Assembly: GCA_964036045.1 (NCBI GenBank)
Contig: OZ038385.1
Coordinates: 26,992,853-27,056,852, forward strand
Reading direction: 5' to 3'
DNA: 64,000 bases
DNA from: Eutreptiella sp. 'Long Island Sound 2002'
Taxonomy: Eukaryota; Euglenozoa; Euglenophyceae; Eutreptiales; Eutreptiaceae
A model generated the notes under the pieces. That model had not been told where the DNA came from. It searched no databases and saw only the letters and a program-made list of their open reading frames with translations. Shown piece after piece: positions 11,040-22,837 of this stretch. A program made the position numbers and the translations under genes. Every line of letters starts with the position of its first letter. Within the stretch, counting starts at the first letter, position 1.

Positions 11040-13690
11040 TCCACCATTATGTAGTCTAGGAAGGGAGTGTTACGAAATCTGGTTTCAGAGGGCAATAAGG
11101 ATCAAAAGATCTCAGATATGAGACGAACATTACATGCATCTCGCTAGCTTACAGTCCGCCCATTTCTTCAGAAGAAGCTGTCATAGCGTAAAAATCAATG
11201 AACTTCCCTTGACTGGACTCCTGCATCTTTCTCGTAGGGGCGGGTTGTCTTGCTTTTCAACTTCCATGCCTTAGGCTACCGCAAGGGCTTTGGTAGACCA
11301 CCTCTATGTTTCGGAGACTTTCCGATATGCCATTTTTCACTCGGACCCCGCTTGTCACATTTTGGGTCTTTTGAATGCCATGTCTTTTTATCATGTGAAT
11401 CGTTGTCAACTAGCTTGTTCTCTGCTAGAATGGTGTACAGCTAGCACCACCGATCGTAATTGTGCCGGTGGCTTCCAAGCCTCTTGACAGTAGCGGAGAG
11501 ATATGGCAACAATAAGTGTCGCAAATATTAGGCACATTTTGTTGGCTTACAACCCCTTTACGCAAAAAACCATCTTAGCGCAAACTCATTCAAAGTTTTA
11601 TTTTCCAACCTGTGGTATCTTGCTAGTTGTTGGCTATTCACCATTCTACCATCGAAAAAAGTGGTACACGATGATTCACATTTTGCAACAATATGCCATT
11701 CTAAGGACCCAAAGTGCGGCAATCGGGGTCACGAGTGTCACATTGGCATTCATCATCCCAAGAAGTCTCCGAAAAAAGGAACCGTGGAATGTTTGACAAT
11801 TGATAGCAGACCCGTCTTCTTCGGATCGTCATGGTAATAGCCACCTCTACGCTGCTCGACACATGCAAAGAGACGGGGCAAGAACATTACAGAGAACATG
11901 GGGTGTATCTTGCTAGCTTACAACCCGTTCAGCTCTTTGCAAGATCTTGATACATGGATACTACTAACAACAATGGGTTGCATACCACATACAATGTCAC
12001 GGGCTCTAAGCAGACACCGACCGCTCAATCAAATCACGCATACCAACAAACCCCAAAATATTCTTTTTAGTGTTTTTTAAATGGCCGACAGGACCTTTTT
12101 TCCTACTTTGTTCCAGTTTGACATTTTGCGTTTTGGTTGCTTGGTCGGCACAATTAATTAAATTTGGCCATAAAGCATCTTTTATCCCTTTGCCCTCAAG
12201 AATTCTTAAGACATGGTGCATAGGACAGTGTGTAGCATCCACGTATGGTATATACACACGAGTCTCCAGTCCATGTTGCGTCGCATATAATACCAGTGTA
12301 GGAAGGACCCATGACCCTCCTTCGAACATTAAGCCCACCCTGCCACACGGGGTACTAAGGTGGCAAACTCCAAGACCAGCCTTTGAAAGCTAGTTTTGTT
12401 GACCAATTATACCGATTTGGTATGAATTAGTCAGCAGTTTGACTTCATCCATTCATCATTACACAATGATCCCTCGGAGGAAGGTCAAAATATGTCAAGT
12501 CAGTCACTTTGTCCAAGCTTTTTGAACTTTTGGTCCCATACGCCAAAATATTGTTCCCCTTGGGCCGGATACGTGTGTACTTTTTGAAATCCCTAAGCAG
12601 CACATGCAACAATATACAAAGAGATGCAGAGATACACAGAGAGCTACATACACACGCAAAGAGATGCAGAAATATGCAATAAAAAAAGTCGGCGACGGGG
12701 ATTTACATTTCGCAAACATATGCAATCCTAACAACCCAAAATGCGCCCAGCAGGGTCACGAGTGGCAAAATAGCATTCATTAGCGCGGAAAGTCTCCGAA
12801 GAAAAAGACCATCTGGGGCAGAGGGTTGCCACAGCCCAAGGTGTGCGGGCTAAAAAGCGGAGGAGAGCCTTCTCTCTCCAATCGTCACGGTGATAGTTGC
12901 TTCGAAGCTTTTTGACGCTGCCGGGGAGACAAAGCAACAATAGGAGGAGAACATTCGGCATATCTTGCTAGCTTATAGTCCGTTTGTACTTTCACCACGA
13001 GCCATCATAGCGCAAAACCTACCGAATTTTCTTTTGCCAAACTTCTGTATCGCGCTTGTTGTTCATTGCTCACTATTCGATCAAAAAAAAGTGATCGACA
13101 ACCATTCACATTTTGCAACAATAGGCCTTTCTCGGGACCTAAAATGCACCATTCGGGGTTAGTAGCACCACATTGGCATTCATTAGCGCGGGAAGTCGCC
13201 GAAACAAACGGACAATCTAGGCGCGGGATTGCGGTAACCAAAAGTGCAGAGGCTTGAAAGCGGAGGCAAGCCCCTCACCGTCCGATCATTTGCAAAATAT
13301 AAATCATCATCAATCACATTTTTTTAGAATCGTATGCAACCAACAACGAGCAAATTACAGTAGCTTGGGAAAAGAAAATCGGGTGAGTGTGGCGCTGTGA
13401 CCGGATTGTAAGCTAGCAAGATATGCCTAATGTTCTCGCCTATTGTTGTTGCCCCATCTCTTCGCCACTGTTAAGAAGCTTCGGAGCTGCCGTCACTACG
13501 ATAAAAAAAAAAAAAGAGCCATCCTACGGACACAAAATGCGCCAATCGGGGTCAATAGCGTGTAATTGGCATTCATCAGTGCGGGGAATCTCCGAAACAA
13601 AAGAATAGTCTAGGACGGCCTTGCCGTTTCCTAAAGCGTGTGGGCTTGAAAATGGAGGCAAAACCCCCCTCCCCTCTCATGTCGTTGTCT
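11040..13690. repeat. cluster of diverged repeats, direct and inverted
   Basis: More A+T-rich than its surroundings. A unit reading roughly aaaatgcgccaatcggggt, then a block with cattggcattcat(c/t)a, then agtctccgaaa recurs on the plus strand near 11700-11790, 12735-12810, 13135-13210 and 13520-13600. A second block (acattcggcatatcttgctagctta, then gcgcaaaa and ccattcacattttgcaacaata) accompanies it near 11520-11700 and 12945-13130. Inverted pieces appear near 11280-11380 and 13395-13440. No open frame in the cluster looks like a gene. Confidence 0.65.
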
Positions 13691-14169
13691 ACCAATCGAT
13701 CACCACCAACATATGGTATATCTTGATGGGGGACAAGTGCAGCACGATAACGACAACCAACAGGGCATGTTTGTCCCCCATTGACAGCTTGAAAATCAAT
13801 TGCACTAACCTTGCCGAATCTATGGTGCTTTGCAGAGGAATTGTTGAATGATTGGTTTTTTGTGTACCCTTGTCCTTGTCCACTTGTGTGCACTTTGCCA
13901 GAAAAAATTTATGAAACAGTCGAAAACTGTTGCCATTTTCAGAATCTTGGTCAACATTAGAAATGGAGCAACTTGGGACAGTAGAAAACCATAACACAGC
14001 AGGCCCAATGCATCATATGTATGGCCAGTGCCGTATGCCATGCATGGTGTTTGGCAACCAACTGCGGAACAAGCCGCCGCGGTGCCCGTGCACTGGCACT
14101 TGTGTGGTAAGCGCACGAATGCGAAGCATAACGGCTGATGGATCTTTGAGCTCGATGCCTACGAGGCAG

Positions 14170-14275
14170 CAACAGCTGGCACCTACATTCTAGCCAACTA
14201 AACTGGAGCCCGTTCTGTGGCTCCTTTTCGTTGTGGAACGTTTGGCCACTGGGCCAGAGATTGCAACCCTGCGTG
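14170..14275 (+). pseudogene. zinc-knuckle (gag-like) fragment
   Basis: One plus frame reads PFRCGTFGHWARDCNP and then stops. This is the C-x2-C-x4-H-x4-C zinc knuckle of retroelement gag proteins, with the first Cys replaced by Pro. Flanking frames are broken. The next 2.3 kb (14.3-16.6 kb) has medium-length lysine-rich open frames but no pol motif I could identify. Confidence 0.3.
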
Positions 14276-14457
14276 AGCCCTGCTGTGCACCCAAGATAAA
14301 TACCTCTACATATCCTCAGCGAACGCAAACCCAGTCAGCCTTTAAGGAGTCTGCTTCCGCGTATTGCATGAGTGCAATCACAACCCCATGCTGCCCAAGC
14401 CACAGCAGCGAACAGTTCGCCAACTCGGTGAGGGCTGCCAAGCCAATGTAAGCCGGG

Positions 14458-17400
14458 GTGGGGGGGGGGGGGGGGTTGAGGCCAAAAAAAAAAGATGAGC
14501 AATGAAGTGGTCACATTCATTGATATCACGCCGATCCAAAATATGATATTGGTTTCACCTGTTTAGCAACAGCATTTGGGTGCCTTGATTCTATCCCAAA
14601 CTATCTTACAACCTTGCAGTGTCATCTTGTCTGTCTTGGGCATTTTTGGAAAAGCAGAGTGTGTGCCAGCCACTGCCATGAAAATTTGTGCACCATGATT
14701 CCACATTGTTTCAGTTGCCACGTCAAACAGCAGTATGGAGCAACTCAGAATGGTACAAACATGCAGCTTCTATGCAATGGAGCAAGATAAATGCAATACA
14801 AAATGACATGATGTATGATGTCTCAGATGAACTAGAATTGTGTTGGTGCTGGGGAGCTCTGAAACAACTCCATACACTGCACTGAGAGGCACGCAAAGGA
14901 CATATATCTGTAACTGTACACAAATCCTGAGAAATTGGCAAAGAAGCCATCAACAGATGCTCAATTTTCTGCCATTCCAAGGATGCCAGAGTATCTTTTG
15001 TGTACAATGCTTGCCTGTCCAAGGAACAAGTCCTGGTGTCTCATCATCTGCACATGGTGGCGCAGTAATGAATGCCGTAGACATCTATGAAATTTGCAAC
15101 AAAAAAATCATTCAAACGAACAACATGCATTTTCAAAGCAAAACAACTAATACACCGAACAGCAAAAACCTGTCTCTATCTCTGCTTACCTGCCTGCCTG
15201 CATGTCAAACTCCTCCATTGTTAATCACACCATCTGACTCCTCCCTTCTCAAGAGCTCAACTTTTTTTCTCTCAGAGTGTTTTGCTTGGTGTACACCCTC
15301 TGCTCCCAATGATTTCCTCCCTGCCCCACACATCTGTCAAAACCTGTCTCACCCTTAACCCACACATTCAAAATAGCCTGTGGGATGTGCCACCTTTCAT
15401 ATAAGATGTAAACTGAGTGGCAACACAACTCTAGAAGACCATATTGCCTTGCACCATAAATGCCCACCGACAGCCGATTTTGCCACAAACGCAGGCCCTG
15501 CATGGATCTTGAAAGACTCAAAAGGGAAAAAGGGATGGGGGCTGCTTCCAGACAAGAAGGGGGAAAAAGCCACAGAGGTCCACACTTCATGTCAAACGAT
15601 ATTTTCCGCAAATGCATTGAGATTAGCATTAATTGAAAAACTGACAAGAAGGGGAAAACATGAGGAGGACAAATGCAAACAGTATCACCCCACCATCCGT
15701 GAAGCACCACATACTGCCACTGAACAAGACAAAACGGAGAAACAGATGCCAGAGAGAGATAGAATGCGGGCTATTCAGCCTCAAAATGCTAGCAATTCCC
15801 ATCCAGCGAGGGCTTGCACCTGCTCAAAGACCTTGGAAATGCTTACATTACCTTCTTTGAAGCAAAGAAAGCACAGTGTGCCTTGCCCGAATCATTCTAT
15901 ACAAAACAGTCATGGTCGATGCCTCAGGTTTGATACACCAAATGAGGAAAGATTAGGGAAGCCAACAGGACACAACACCGAGAATCCTTATGGAACACGA
16001 CAATGCGACAATGCGCAAGGAAATATGAGAGCTGCAGTGCGCAGTGCAAAGGACCTGAATCCACCAGAGGGTGGGAAAGCGGGTTCCAGAGCCTTGTCCA
16101 CGTGAGCTCTCGAGAATATCTCGTCCAGAAGCCTGTGAAGGGAAATACAGTGCCTGTATACACAGAGGCAGGGCTGCAATGCTGGACAAGCGCGTGTGCA
16201 ATTTACTTTGATTGCATGTGCAGGCTCTTGCCAGCATTGGAGCGAATCCCACAACCCAGGCAACAATCGGCACAAGAAGCATTCTCAAAGCTGGAACAAT
16301 GAACAACAACAGCCCAACATACGAATCGATCAGAGGTTGAGGAAATGGAGGGTGGTGCAGTGTGGGGCAGTGCGGTGCAGTGGGGTGCATTGCGGTGCAG
16401 TGGGGTGCATTGCGGTGCAGTGTGCAGTCCGGTGCAGTGCAGAATCGCGAGCTTTGCGCCAGGTGCGCTTTGGGGACGAGGGACAGAATGGGAGATGAGC
16501 CGTGGTCATGCTCACCAACTCAGACATTGCTGGAGGCAGACAAAACACCAGCAGCCTGGTGGCGAGGACGTCTCGAGAAGGCAGCCAGGGAACTGACTGA
16601 GACACCATCAGGCACGAGCTAATGCCACGCCTGAAATTTCCACAGGCCAATCACGAAGTTCAAAGCAGCGGTGGCAATTTAAAAATCAGAATCAAGACCA
16701 CATGGCCCATGTATATATAACATTCACAAATATATAATTCTGCCCATACTTCGAGACATTTCGTTGCGGCACAGCAAATTGTCTCAGACGGCACTCCAGA
16801 GAATGTCACGGTTGAGCACTCAGACAAACACCCGTGGCCATTGTACAGAACGACTGTGCCTCACTGGCCGAACTGCATACCATGTTCATTCCACAAACAT
16901 CTGAAAAACTGCATTTGTGCCCATTGTGGGTCCCTGGCGTCAGGCTTTTGCAACGCCTTGAAACGGGGGCCACGCACCCTTCCGAACACAAGGTGCTGTA
17001 GGGGTACTCCAAAAGGATCCAAGAATGGGGAGAGACTTCAAATTCTTTTGGTGGAACATGAGGAAACCAAATCCTCCTCCTCCTCTTGTGGGCCCATGCC
17101 CATGCACCACCGATGCCCCACCCTTCACACAGGTAAGGCATGCCTCTCAAGGAGCGCACAACAGTGGGGGCACAAACGAAACCTGATGCGTCATCGGGGG
17201 CTGGTGAGGAAGAGGCTGGAGGCCAACCAGCACCACCCCCCAAAAATCATGTCACGGTGACTGAAGCCGATTCACCCCATAAACTGAGTCGCATACTCCA
17301 TCCCGAGTCCCGCATAAAGACATCTTTGCTGTCTGCTCACCCCATGCCCTACCAGTGCTGTACCCCTTCAGCGCCTCATTCGAGCCCACAAACAGGCTCT

Positions 17401-18700
17401 TCTAAGGGTATGCCCACCCTACGCCCAACGACCACAATTTCACTCTTGAAATTGGGGGATGATTTGAGCGAAGAAGTGTCCCCATTGGCTCAGGTTGGCC
17501 AATCGTATCGCAAAGTGAATCAAAGGTGCTGGCCGCCTACCCGATCTGGAGCCCAGTGACCTCCAGGTGCCAATAGCGCAATACATTAAATGGCGGGCGT
17601 GATCCAAACGCTCTTCACGTATGCTCTATTCTGGAAACCACATCCCCGGCACCGGTCACACAATCTTCACACAGCACACCGTCACATGATTTTCGCAAAA
17701 CTCTGTGGCTGTTAGTACCCCTCCCTTTGGGGTCACAGCATTGGCGTGATGTGTGGTATGCAAGCCCTTGCGAGTGCACAATTGGAAAGCGAACCTTGGA
17801 ATCGATTTAAGATCCGGAACAGAGGCTGTCCACTGCCCATAGTTGACAAGCATCAAGAGCAAGCCCCCTTATAGGTGCTCATGGACTCATCGGACTGATC
17901 AATCCCCAATGACTCCGCAATTCAGATGGCTTTGGCTGGATACCCTGTGCCTCTGGTCTGGAAGCCAGTCGGTGCCTCTATTTTGGGTTTTAACATGGCG
18001 CAACTGGAATGCTGTCGGGCGGTATTCAGGGTATGTGAGGCACCATGTGGCGTGGCGGGTTGGGTGTTGTGTATTTCGGGGTGGTATGCAGCGTGTTGTG
18101 GTTCCTGGGTGGTATGGTGGGGTTCAGCTGTGTGGTGGGTACGTTGTTTGGTTGTGTTGTACACTGTGGTATGTGGTGTGCCTTAGTAGGTAGCAAGTTG
18201 CAGGGCTTGCAGGGATGACTTGAGCAGACTTTCGTTGCAATTTTGCCCACCCGGAAAGCGGTCCTTGGCCCTAGGAAGCATGAGGCTTCCCAGAAATTTC
18301 CCCTGCACGCTTCTGGGAGGCCCTTTGGGGTGCTGTCCACAAGGGACGGGGGCTGCTCGCATCAGAATTAGGAAGAAACGGGGGGGATGCCAGGGGGAGG
18401 AATAAGAGGGCCTCTGGGCACAGAGGAATCCAAGACCAGTTTCAGGGTTTCCCACTGACTTAAAGTTTGCAGGATTCCGGAGATGCCTACGGAGAAAAGC
18501 ATTGGACAAAGCAGTTCTCAAATACTTCAACTCATATAATAAAAGGATTGTTTCGTCACAGACCTGTATCTTGCAGATTCTGGATGAGCGAACACTGAAA
18601 TGCAAGGACAACTGTGACACAACGCGGTGGTGCACACCAAATAGAATCTGTATCACTGTTGTGTTTCAGATGGTCGGCATTAGATGATGTGGCTCCGACT
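14458..18700. other. no supported gene; G run and GT-rich minisatellites
   Basis: A run of about fourteen G lies at 14460-14474. Degenerate GGGGTGCAGTGC-type units lie at 16356-16440 and GTGGTATG-type units at 18030-18180. The 241-codon open frame at 15380-16105 has no recognised family motif and is not called as a gene. Confidence 0.4.
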
Positions 18701-19084
18701 ACGTGGTTTCATGAGCCAACACGTACAACACAAACACACAGTGTTCCATGTGCAATACACAGTGAAGTGAAAAATGTAACTTGTGTACAAAAAAATGTCA
18801 ACTCATGTAATTTTTTTTGCGGTAAAAGCGTGTAATTCCTTTTTTGCGCTAAGTTGTGTAAATGATAGAAAAAATTCGAAAATTGAAAAAACAATGCAAC
18901 TTTTGCAATACGTACACAATATGTACAATTGCCGGTTCCGCGCCGCATCCCATGGCGACCTTAACGACGGGACGCCGAGTCCACAAAGCACCAAGCACTC
19001 TATGTGGTCACCAATTAGTCGGGACTTGGCCAATGTAACATACTATCACATAGTGTAATTGGCACTAGAAACAAAATCAGGCTT

Positions 19085-19260
19085 TTCTTGAGGCTTTTCT
19101 GACAAGGCCATGGCCAACATCAATGTGTTGGCAGTGGGAACAAAATCAGGCTCAAGAAAAGAGCCCTGATAGGGCCATGGTCAACATCTAGTGTGCCGGC
19201 ATTGGGAACAAAGTCAGGCTCAAGAAAAGAGCCGTGTCAGGGCCATGGCCAACGCTAGTG
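19085..19260. repeat. imperfect tandem repeat, about 66 bp
   Basis: Three units built on aacaaaatcaggctcaagaaa, then gggccatggccaacatc and a gtgttggcattggg-type spacer. The first copy is rearranged. Inside the 18.8-21.3 kb element. Confidence 0.7.
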
Positions 19261-19821
19261 CCACCATTATAGGCCACCAAGGCACTGGGATTGGGCCAAT
19301 ATAATAGCATGTTATATGCTCCACCTTTGCTACACCAAATAGGCGGAGGAAAATTTTGTTAAGCGAAAAGCCGATCATGCACCCGCTACAAGAAATTGCA
19401 GAATGCACGCTTGTAGATGAGGTCAGTTTTTGTATCGGTGGACTCGGGCTTTGTGCCAGGACTGGGGTTCGGCTGACAAGCAGCACGCTACTCAATTAGA
19501 AGCTGCTTTGTCAGCTCATTGATTAATTGGTGGTCACGCTCTAGCTGGCCGGATGGCCAGATGGCCGGGTGTCCTCCTCTGTCGCACGAGTGGCCATGGA
19601 AGGTTGCGCCCTGTCCTCCCTCCGGGCCTTCCACGCTTGCTCGGAGGAGGCATCCTTGCCTTTGAGTGGGGTGGGGGTGGCTTGAACACTATCCTCGATC
19701 CCTGAATGTGCACCTTCAACTTGGGTGCTAGGGGGGGGGGGGTGCTCAGGAGGGCAAAGAAGCTCAGGCACCTGCTCCAAATCATCACCACGCGGTCCAA
19801 TGACCCGCACAGTGCGATCGG

Positions 19822-20189
19822 CATTAACAATGCTCAAAACATAGTTGACAAAACTTGGACCCATTGGGTGAGGCGAACATCTGAAAAAGAACCCGGTGAC
19901 CCACCACCAGGTTTGTGAGGCACAGGCTCCGAAAACCACAAGACCAACCGTCCTTTTGGAATCCCAAGGCCCGGTGCTTGGTGGTTAAGCCGTGCTTCTT
20001 GAGCGCCGCTAAGAAAGGGCGGATCAAATGAATGGAGCTCAAGGGTTCCCAAACCCAAATAATGAAACGCTCCAACTATGCACGACGATTGAAGGCACAC
20101 ACAAACCAGTGCAACCCTTCTTTGTCATCGCTCTTGACCACAAAAATGTGGCAACGGCACAAGTCATGTTGTCTTGTGTCGAGCCAGAT
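19822..20189 (-). pseudogene. Ulp1/C48-like cysteine protease remnant
   Basis: One minus frame reads through HIFVVKSDDKEGLHWFVCAF, an in-frame TAG (20076-20078), then IIWVWEPLSSIHL and GFQKDGWSCGFRSLC, and stops at 19822. The order His (HWF), an acidic position in a WEPLSS block, then Gln-x-Asp and Cys in QKDGWSCGF matches the catalytic layout of SUMO-protease-like C48 enzymes (deSUMOylating or deneddylating peptidases, often carried by plant and algal transposons). The usual Asp after the His strand is Glu here. The internal stop, the upstream TGA and a likely frameshift after the Cys block (coding-like GPSFVNYVLSIVNADRTVRV continues in another frame) show it is dead. Confidence 0.6.
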
Positions 20190-20548
20190 TCAACAATTTG
20201 CATCCACCTAGACACTCTCTTGATATAAGTAAGCACAACAGTCCATGCATGTGGTTCATCGATTTGCATGTGGTAGAGCTCTTGGTTCAACCAACACAAT
20301 CTCCCACACCCAAAGGGTTTGTTTCGCTCATGATACCTCGAGTACGCGTGTTAGAAGTGGGAGGTTCGATAGGGGGCGCACTTGGCAAGGCCTTCTTTCC
20401 CTTCACCTTCTACCGTGGTATAGGGGCCGTAGGAGGAGGTGCAAAGAGGTCCACCTCCGAATCAGACGACCGCACCTCTTTTTTCCTCCCCTCCTTACCC
20501 GGGGGAGAGGCCAAAAGAGGATGAGAAAGGAGGTCCAACTCCTCGTCA

Positions 20549-20860
20549 CTAGACACAAGTTGCTTTGGAAGGGTGGCGGGTGGCGGTCAACACCTCCTCT
20601 ATGTCTACCTCTTGACACCAATTTTGAAACAACCACTTGCCTGTGTGAGGGTGGGCCCTACCATGAACAGGGCACACCAAAGTGGGCACGCAAAAGCCAC
20701 ACCCTTCACAGTGCATGCAGCATAGGTACACGTCCTTGTGACATTGGCCATGCACATAAGGGGGCCGAAAGAGATTTAGATAATGCCAGCTCTTCCTACT
20801 TCTACTGCAAGTCCATGCCGTCAATAGTTTTTGGGACGCCACAATAGCAAGATTAGTAGA
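20549..20860 (-). pseudogene. cysteine-rich open segment of the same element
   Basis: A minus frame of about 100 codons contains CHKDVYLCCMHCEGCGFC, then LVCPVHGRAHPHTGKW. The paired Cys and His spacing suggests a zinc-binding module. It lies just upstream, in transcription order, of the Ulp1-like remnant and is joined to it by an acidic, Ser/Pro-rich stretch with stops. Probably the N-terminal part of the same element protein. Family not recognised. Confidence 0.35.
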
Positions 20861-20865
20861 GTCGG

Positions 20866-21134
20866 ACCCCTGCCGCTTGTGGGTCCCCAACGCTTCAAAG
20901 CGGGGGATAAAATCAGAAATAGCCCACAAATGGGTGGATTGGCTACATAACCCCTACCATCTGGGGGTCCCCAACGCCTCAGAGCGGGGGACAAAATCAG
21001 CAGTGGCCCACAAGTGGGCGGATTGGCTACATAATCCCTGCCGTGCGGGGGGTCCCCAAAACTTCAGAGCGGGGGACAATATTACCAGTGGCCCACAAAA
21101 TCATGGATTGGCTACATAACCCCTGCCGTCTAGG
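20866..21134. repeat. 84-bp tandem repeat, just over 3 copies
   Basis: Units start at 20866, 20950, 21034 and 21119 (partial). Each holds ggtccccaa, gagcgggggaca and ggattggctacata. The period of 84-85 is close to 28 codons and stays open on the plus strand, where it repeats VPNASERGTKS and AHKWADWLHN. A related gtccccaac, then ggggacaaaatcagaagt occurs inside the element at 45749-46417. Lies at the right end of the 18.8-21.3 kb element. Confidence 0.85.
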
Positions 21135-21264
21135 TTTTTTTGGGCGGTAAACACGAGTGCGGGTTTACACGCCATTACTGCAAAAAGAAATTACATGACG
21201 GCACAATTTTTTTGTTGCACGCATTTACCACAAAAGAAAAATTACATGTATTACAACATACACC

Positions 21265-22830
21265 ACAGCAAAGAGGGTGGGTTTGTGAGGGTGGGTTTGT
21301 GTAACAGCTGATGCACGAACACTGGAGAGTGGAGGGAGTAGCACATTCACCTAAAATCGCGAAAGTACTCTGGAGGAGAGATGCACAACAGCCGCAAACT
21401 TCATGGAGGGAAAACCCACATATCACTACACAGCTCAGAAACCAATGCTCTCTGCATAGCGAGGCATGGGGAAACGGCGCGCACAGTGCACATGCAGCAG
21501 TATTGGCCCAACTACTGCGCTTCAGTCAGCAGTTGTGACAAGGTGCCCTTCGACAAAGTCTGTCAACGCCATTGGACTACAAAAAAAGTAAGACGTCGCG
21601 CAAATGGCTCATGTAATTCAATCCTTCATGGACCAAAGAAACCAATTCCAGTCATACACAAACTGTGCGGCCCAACTACTATCCTATACTGAACTGCAAA
21701 CTGGAGGCTTATCGCGAGGGCACACTAAATTCCATACGGACAATGGCTGCGAATACACCACGGCTACTTCCCTGGGCACCACCCCTGGAGCACCACGACA
21801 TTGGCCCATAGCCCCTGCTGTGTGCGTTTGCGCGGTATAGTTTTCCCAGCAGCCCGGGGGCCTAGTGTTCCGCGGGCCTAGTGTTCTGTGGGTATAATGG
21901 GCAAAGGGAAATGAATTTTGATCACCCTCAAAGTGTCTCTTGCCTCAGCTGGTCTGCACCAGGGATGTCAATAACGCCCCCCCCCCCCCCCTGGACCCCC
22001 TTCCCCCTCTCCAGAGTGACAAGTGACGAGTGGCTCATGCCAACAAACATGGCCCACCTGGAACATGCAACTGGACAAGTCATGGATGTTGCGCATGAAG
22101 TTCAGTCATCCTGGAAAGTACTGTCATATTGTTGCTGTCCCAATGTGCTGGGTGTGAAGGCCCAGAACAAATGAAGGCGCCTGCAGCAAGCACAGCAGCA
22201 ACAGCAGCCTGCAGTGCTGGCATTTTCATCAGTTTCTGAGCCTTCATCTTCTCACTGGAGCGCTTGGATGTGCAAGCGTTCACGTTTGGGCACTGAGGGG
22301 AGTGCCCAAATTCAGTTGTGCAAGGCACTTGCCAACTACCCTTGACAGGCATTGTGCACATCCAAGAAACAAAGGGATGTCTGCAGCAGGAAAGCAGCAG
22401 ACAAAGGATTGAAACAGACACTGTAGTTTGCAACAAAATACCATTGTCACTGTACACGTAACTGTCACCGGCAGTGGCTATCATCTCCATCTGTCACTCT
22501 CCATCTGTCACTGTGTGACAAATAGCCAGACCCCCCCCCCAGCCCCACCAAAAAATTGACCTTGTTCTTATTGACATCCCTGGTCTGCACGACCTGCTCT
22601 GGTCGCTCGGGGCTGGCGCGTGAGTGCAAAAAAAGTCAGGCTGACATTAGAAGAGAGGAGGGGGGACGGGGGGTCTCAGACCTCAGATTGTGTACCAAAA
22701 ATGGCCCGATCAGATTTTCCCTTTTGTAAAATTCCGTTTTCCCCACTATGGCCACTTTGGTCGGTGGCTCCTATGCTCCTATGGTTGTCGGCCGTTCTAA
22801 AGTCAGCCTGGAAAAGGTACACCCCAACGG
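21265..22830. other. intergenic, no gene seen
   Basis: Poly-C runs lie at about 21977-21991 and 22532-22541. No exon with a supportable splice site was found. Confidence 0.5.
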
Positions 22831-22837
22831 TGCCCCT

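Larger units (their letters stand above)
18775..21262 (-). mobile_element. 2.5 kb element with long inverted ends, carrying an Ulp1-like pseudogene
   Basis: The left end holds two tandem copies of a 32-35 base unit (catgtaatttttttt, then gcggtaaaagcgtgtaa) at 18804-18838 and 18830-18862. The right end holds two copies of the same unit inverted, at 21163-21197 and 21214-21247. Between them lie a cysteine-rich open segment (20549-20860, minus), an acidic Ser/Pro linker, an Ulp1/C48-like protease remnant (19822-20189, minus), 66-base repeats and 84-base repeats. The protease and long repetitive termini recall Mutator-like and CACTA-like elements that carry Ulp1 genes. No transposase was seen and no target duplication was established. 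Confidence 0.6.

Noticed and set aside
15380-16105. 241-codon plus-strand open frame near retroelement scraps
   Set aside because: Lysine-rich but no gag, protease, integrase or RT motif could be placed.
20245-20847. 200-codon plus-strand open frame
   Set aside because: Antisense shadow of the Cys-rich and Ulp1-like coding remains of the 18.8-21.3 kb element.
20866-21134. CRISPR-like array
   Set aside because: The units are contiguous 84-bp tandem repeats without unique spacers, in a eukaryotic nuclear context.
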